Shown: positions 13,656 through 15,871 of the stretch, one piece after another | Numbering within the stretch: position 1 is the first letter of the stretch | Layout of the letters: every line of letters begins with the position of its first letter | From: Gammaproteobacteria bacterium | Lineage (GTDB): Bacteria; Pseudomonadota; Gammaproteobacteria; Arenicellales; Arenicellaceae | Length of the DNA stretch: 15,871 nucleotides | Assembly (NCBI GenBank): GCA_030426005.1 | Contig: JAUHZM010000039.1 | Coordinates: 1 to 15,871, forward strand | Reading direction: 5' to 3' | Notes under the pieces: model-generated | The model's input: the letters and a program-made list of their open reading frames with translations, nothing else | Told to the model about the DNA's origin: nothing | The model's database searches: none | Position numbers and translations under genes: made by a program

Positions 13656-14701
13656 GCCAGGGCCAGTTCCTCACGCACGCCTTCTTTATAAACCTCGAAG
13701 CGAACAATATTCGTGCGTTCTATGAGTTGTGATTGACCGGTCACACCCGGCAAAGCGGCGGTGACCTGACGACGCGCACGGAATATCTGGATATTCATGT
13801 AGGTCTCTTCCAATCCCAGCTGCTTTAACAGCAACTGTGTGTCGAGCCAACCGGTCTCCGGTGACTCACTCTGACGATGCCGCAACAAATGCAATAACAA
13901 ATAATGATGTGATCGCTCGCCGAGATCATGCGTAACACCGTTTTCCGTAACACGTAAATGCGTACTCTCTTCATCCTGACTCAGGTCAAAACGAAACAGC
14001 ACGTCGGCCAAGGTGGTTTGCTGCGGATTAAATTCTTTGGTGGCGTCGTCTTCTGTGATCAGAAAGAAAGTCCAATGCTTGCCATCAAACTCGATTGCAT
14101 CACCGTGATCAAACGGGCCAATTTCTTCACCTGCAGAAACGGACTCAGCGAACCACTGTTCGCGGTCCGGGCACCGGTAAACTGCCAACTCCGGGTTGGT
14201 CTCGTTGGGTAACAGGCTGCTCTCTGGAATAGGAATAATCTCTTCCACCATCGCTTGATTGATCAGCATGGGCTCAGGTGGTGAAATATCCCGGATTGTG
14301 AGCACTGCTTCACCGACACCGGCGAAGTCAATCGTGTCACCAACCTTCAACACCACGGGCTGCTGGGCAGGAATAATTTTGTCATTCAGTTTGATGCCGT
14401 TGCGGGACACATCCTTCAGTAACCAATCGGGCTCACGCCACTCGATCACCGCGTGAAACTTGGATACGTAGGCGAAATCAAGTTGGGTATCGACGGTATC
14501 TTTCCGCCGTCCAAAGGTATGGTAGTCGCGCAGGTAACGCAGACCGTTACCGCTCGGGCTTTTTAAGTCAAACGATGCCACAGTGTCTGTTTGCGGGTTA
14601 GTGCTTGTTGGAGGCCAACAACCTGGGTGCGAAGATTGCTGAACCATTTGCTGTATGCGGATCACAAAAATAGGCAGTACCAACCTGACCAGATATTGCA
14701 T
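13652..14701 (-). CDS. FHA domain protein with C-terminal winged-helix domain
   Basis: 349 residues from ATG 14701, or 331 from ATG 14647. The FHA domain (about 43-136) shows GRR (64-66), SKFH (80-83), the position of the phosphopeptide-binding Ser-x-x-His, and SRNGIKLND (99-107). A middle region (140-255) has no assigned fold. The C-terminus (about 262-337) looks like an OmpR/Trans_reg_C-type winged helix: YLLLHLLRHR, GWLDTQLLLKQLGLEE, YMNIQIFRARRQVTAALPG as recognition helix, then a wing LIERTNIVRFEV. It is therefore a candidate transcription regulator that reads Thr phosphorylation. The longer start adds a hydrophobic stretch (LVRLVLPIFVIRI) unusual for such a protein, and a -10-like TATGAT at 14716-14711 would make it leaderless, so the shorter start is possible. 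It is first in the operon with the kinase. Confidence 0.85.
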   Translation of the reverse strand: MQYLVRLVLPIFVIRIQQMVQQSSHPGCWPPTSTNPQTDTVASFDLKSPSGNGLRYLRDYHTFGRRKDTVDTQLDFAYVSKFHAVIEWREPDWLLKDVSRNGIKLNDKIIPAQQPVVLKVGDTIDFAGVGEAVLTIRDISPPEPMLINQAMVEEIIPIPESSLLPNETNPELAVYRCPDREQWFAESVSAGEEIGPFDHGDAIEFDGKHWTFFLITEDDATKEFNPQQTTLADVLFRFDLSQDEESTHLRVTENGVTHDLGERSHHYLLLHLLRHRQSESPETGWLDTQLLLKQLGLEETYMNIQIFRARRQVTAALPGVTGQSQLIERTNIVRFEVYKEGVREELALA

Positions 14702-14810
14702 GGGGGCAAAATCATAGCGCCAGGGACTGCCGAGCCAGTGATACGCACAGTCGTGCGACCAAGAATAAATAGATTTAGCGCAGATAGCCAGCGCTAATGT
14801 GATCCACTGT

Positions 14811-14832
14811 CAGCCCCGGGTCCCTGGGGCTG
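14811..14832 (-). terminator. Strong GC hairpin after the cytochrome gene
   Basis: CAGCCCC (14811-14817) pairs with GGGGCTG (14826-14832) around an 8-base loop that can pair further (GGG with CCC). It starts 13 bases past the cytochrome stop on the minus strand and before the FHA gene, so it is well placed to end that transcript. No U-tract follows (ACAGTGG). The space 14702-14810 should hold the FHA operon promoter; only TATGAT (14716-14711) stands out. Confidence 0.5.
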
Positions 14833-14844
14833 TATTGGCAAGCC

Positions 14845-15871
14845 TTAAGGCGCGGTAAAAAACCGCACTGACTGACGCGTTACATTACCCTGATGGTCTT
14901 TTACTTCGGCAAAAATGTGGCGCTCTATTTGGTTCTGCGGTAGCGGCGAAGACAAGGTCAGACGATACACACCACCACCTTGATGCGAGAACAGGTTTTT
15001 AAGTTCTGACCCGGCAGCAACCCCATTGACGCTAAAGTCTGCCGTTACCGAAAAAGTGTCCAAATCTACCCCAGTATAGGCATCGGCCACTGCCACCACG
15101 ATTGCGGTGACCGGCGCGGTGTTCACGTTTGCGCGCGGCTGGCTCACCGTCAACGTTGGTCGATTATCATCTGCCATCCAGCCAAGATTTCGGCCGTTTG
15201 CGGCGGACACATCAATCGGTGCACCCAGATCAATCCAGCGCGCCACCGTCATCTTTTGCGCCATGCTCAAGCTCGTCATGCCACCAGCCGGATGCGCTGT
15301 ACTCGCTACAAAATCGATATCCGCATTATTCGCAGAAGCGCCAGCTGGTAAGGTGGATTCGTCGCCTGGAACCGACTCGGTCGGATGATCGGCATTGGAC
15401 CAACCGTCTAATCGTTCACCAAACAACTTCCAGGTCAATAAGCTGCGCCGCGATTGAAATCGCCGGATATAACGACTGGCATTGGATTGTCGCCAGCTTT
15501 TGTTCGGGATCACTGGCGGATATCCGTATTTAGCGCCCGAATCATTGGCTAGGCGATAATAATCATTTGGCACATGCGTCCCAGACTCCTTGCTGGTGTC
15601 ATCCAGCACCAGCTGCCCGGCTTGCTGACTGCCGTTGTGACACGCGATACAGTGGTTCTGCAGAATCGGGCGAATGTCCTGATAGAACTCGACGTTCACG
15701 GCCGCAGTCGGCACCTCACTCAGGCCAACATTACCGGCATTGTCCCGTGTGACGATCGGGGTAGAGGTCGACAAATCTCGCACCGTATACGTTGGATTGC
15801 TAGCGGCGGTTTGTTCAAAATCGAGCGGCATCTGCGAGTGTGCATGGCAGCCACCGCAGTTACTACGCTGC
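14845..15871 (-). CDS. c-type cytochrome with two haem motifs, HzsA-related-like (partial)
   Basis: The C-terminal 342 residues of a larger protein; the frame is open to the window edge, so the N-terminus is missing and the ATG at 15829-15831 is internal. Two haem-attachment motifs are visible: CGGCH (15858-15844) and CIACH (15651-15637). Between and after them come YQDIRPILQNHC, typical of cytochrome domains in planctomycete-type and hydrazine-synthase-alpha-like proteins, then FQSRRSLLTWKLFGERLDGW, HPTESVPGD and MTVARWIDLGAPID. The last 100 residues look like an Ig-type beta domain (VTAIVVAVADAYTGVDLDTF to VRFFTAP). It is presumably exported to the periplasm and electron-carrying. It recalls HzsA-related proteins found outside anammox bacteria; this does not imply hydrazine synthesis. 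The operon partner, if any, lies outside the window. Confidence 0.75.
   Translation of the reverse strand, partial: QRSNCGGCHAHSQMPLDFEQTAASNPTYTVRDLSTSTPIVTRDNAGNVGLSEVPTAAVNVEFYQDIRPILQNHCIACHNGSQQAGQLVLDDTSKESGTHVPNDYYRLANDSGAKYGYPPVIPNKSWRQSNASRYIRRFQSRRSLLTWKLFGERLDGWSNADHPTESVPGDESTLPAGASANNADIDFVASTAHPAGGMTSLSMAQKMTVARWIDLGAPIDVSAANGRNLGWMADDNRPTLTVSQPRANVNTAPVTAIVVAVADAYTGVDLDTFSVTADFSVNGVAAGSELKNLFSHQGGGVYRLTLSSPLPQNQIERHIFAEVKDHQGNVTRQSVRFFTAP

Noticed and set aside
14845..15831. Cytochrome gene starting at the ATG at 15831
   Set aside because: The frame continues upstream with an in-frame CGGCH haem motif to the window edge, so that ATG is internal.

Overview
The window looks like chromosomal DNA of a marine-type gammaproteobacterium. 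The evidence is moderate GC with AT-rich intergenic spaces, Fur-type operators, a TonB-dependent receptor, a DUF481 outer membrane protein and a multi-domain c-type cytochrome. The genus cannot be fixed by eye. I saw no rRNA, tRNA, CRISPR array, insertion sequence or phage gene.

Left part (1-2954), small accessory genes. A ParD-like antitoxin runs off the left edge on the minus strand. It is followed by an orphan basic protein on the plus strand, a DUF481 outer membrane protein (minus), a doubtful short plus-strand ORF, an orphan 105-118 residue protein (minus), and a small TPR-type protein (minus) with a Fur-box-like operator upstream.

Middle part (3123-9097), transport and iron. A 12-helix sugar-porter MFS gene (minus) is divergent from a Fur-controlled plus-strand operon. 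The operon order is TonB-dependent receptor, three-helix PepSY-type membrane protein, DUF2271 exported protein, DUF4198 exported protein. A good sigma70 promoter, TTGATA-N17-TATTAT, is covered by overlapping Fur boxes. The set is best read as uptake of an iron compound through the outer membrane, with periplasmic and inner-membrane helper proteins.

Right part (9116-14701), a less familiar locus. Two very small minus-strand membrane-type proteins come first. Next are two tandem paralogous genes of about 150 codons that share the C-terminal pattern IDPxxEVxRDPH. Each paralog has its own copy of a promoter-like block: the dyad TTGGTAGGATTACCA, then exactly 12 variable bases, then ATGCTACTGT. The second paralog runs tail-to-tail, with a 4-bp overlap, into a minus-strand operon encoding an FHA/winged-helix protein and a membrane-anchored Ser/Thr kinase with TPRs; those two genes overlap by ATGA. 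My working hypothesis is that the FHA/winged-helix and kinase pair is a phospho-signalling module and that the duplicated genes are its targets or effectors. That is inference from layout and repeated promoter structure.

Right edge (14845-15871): the C-terminal part of a c-type cytochrome with two CxxCH motifs (CGGCH, CIACH). Its frame continues past the window end. It resembles what I remember of HzsA-related proteins.
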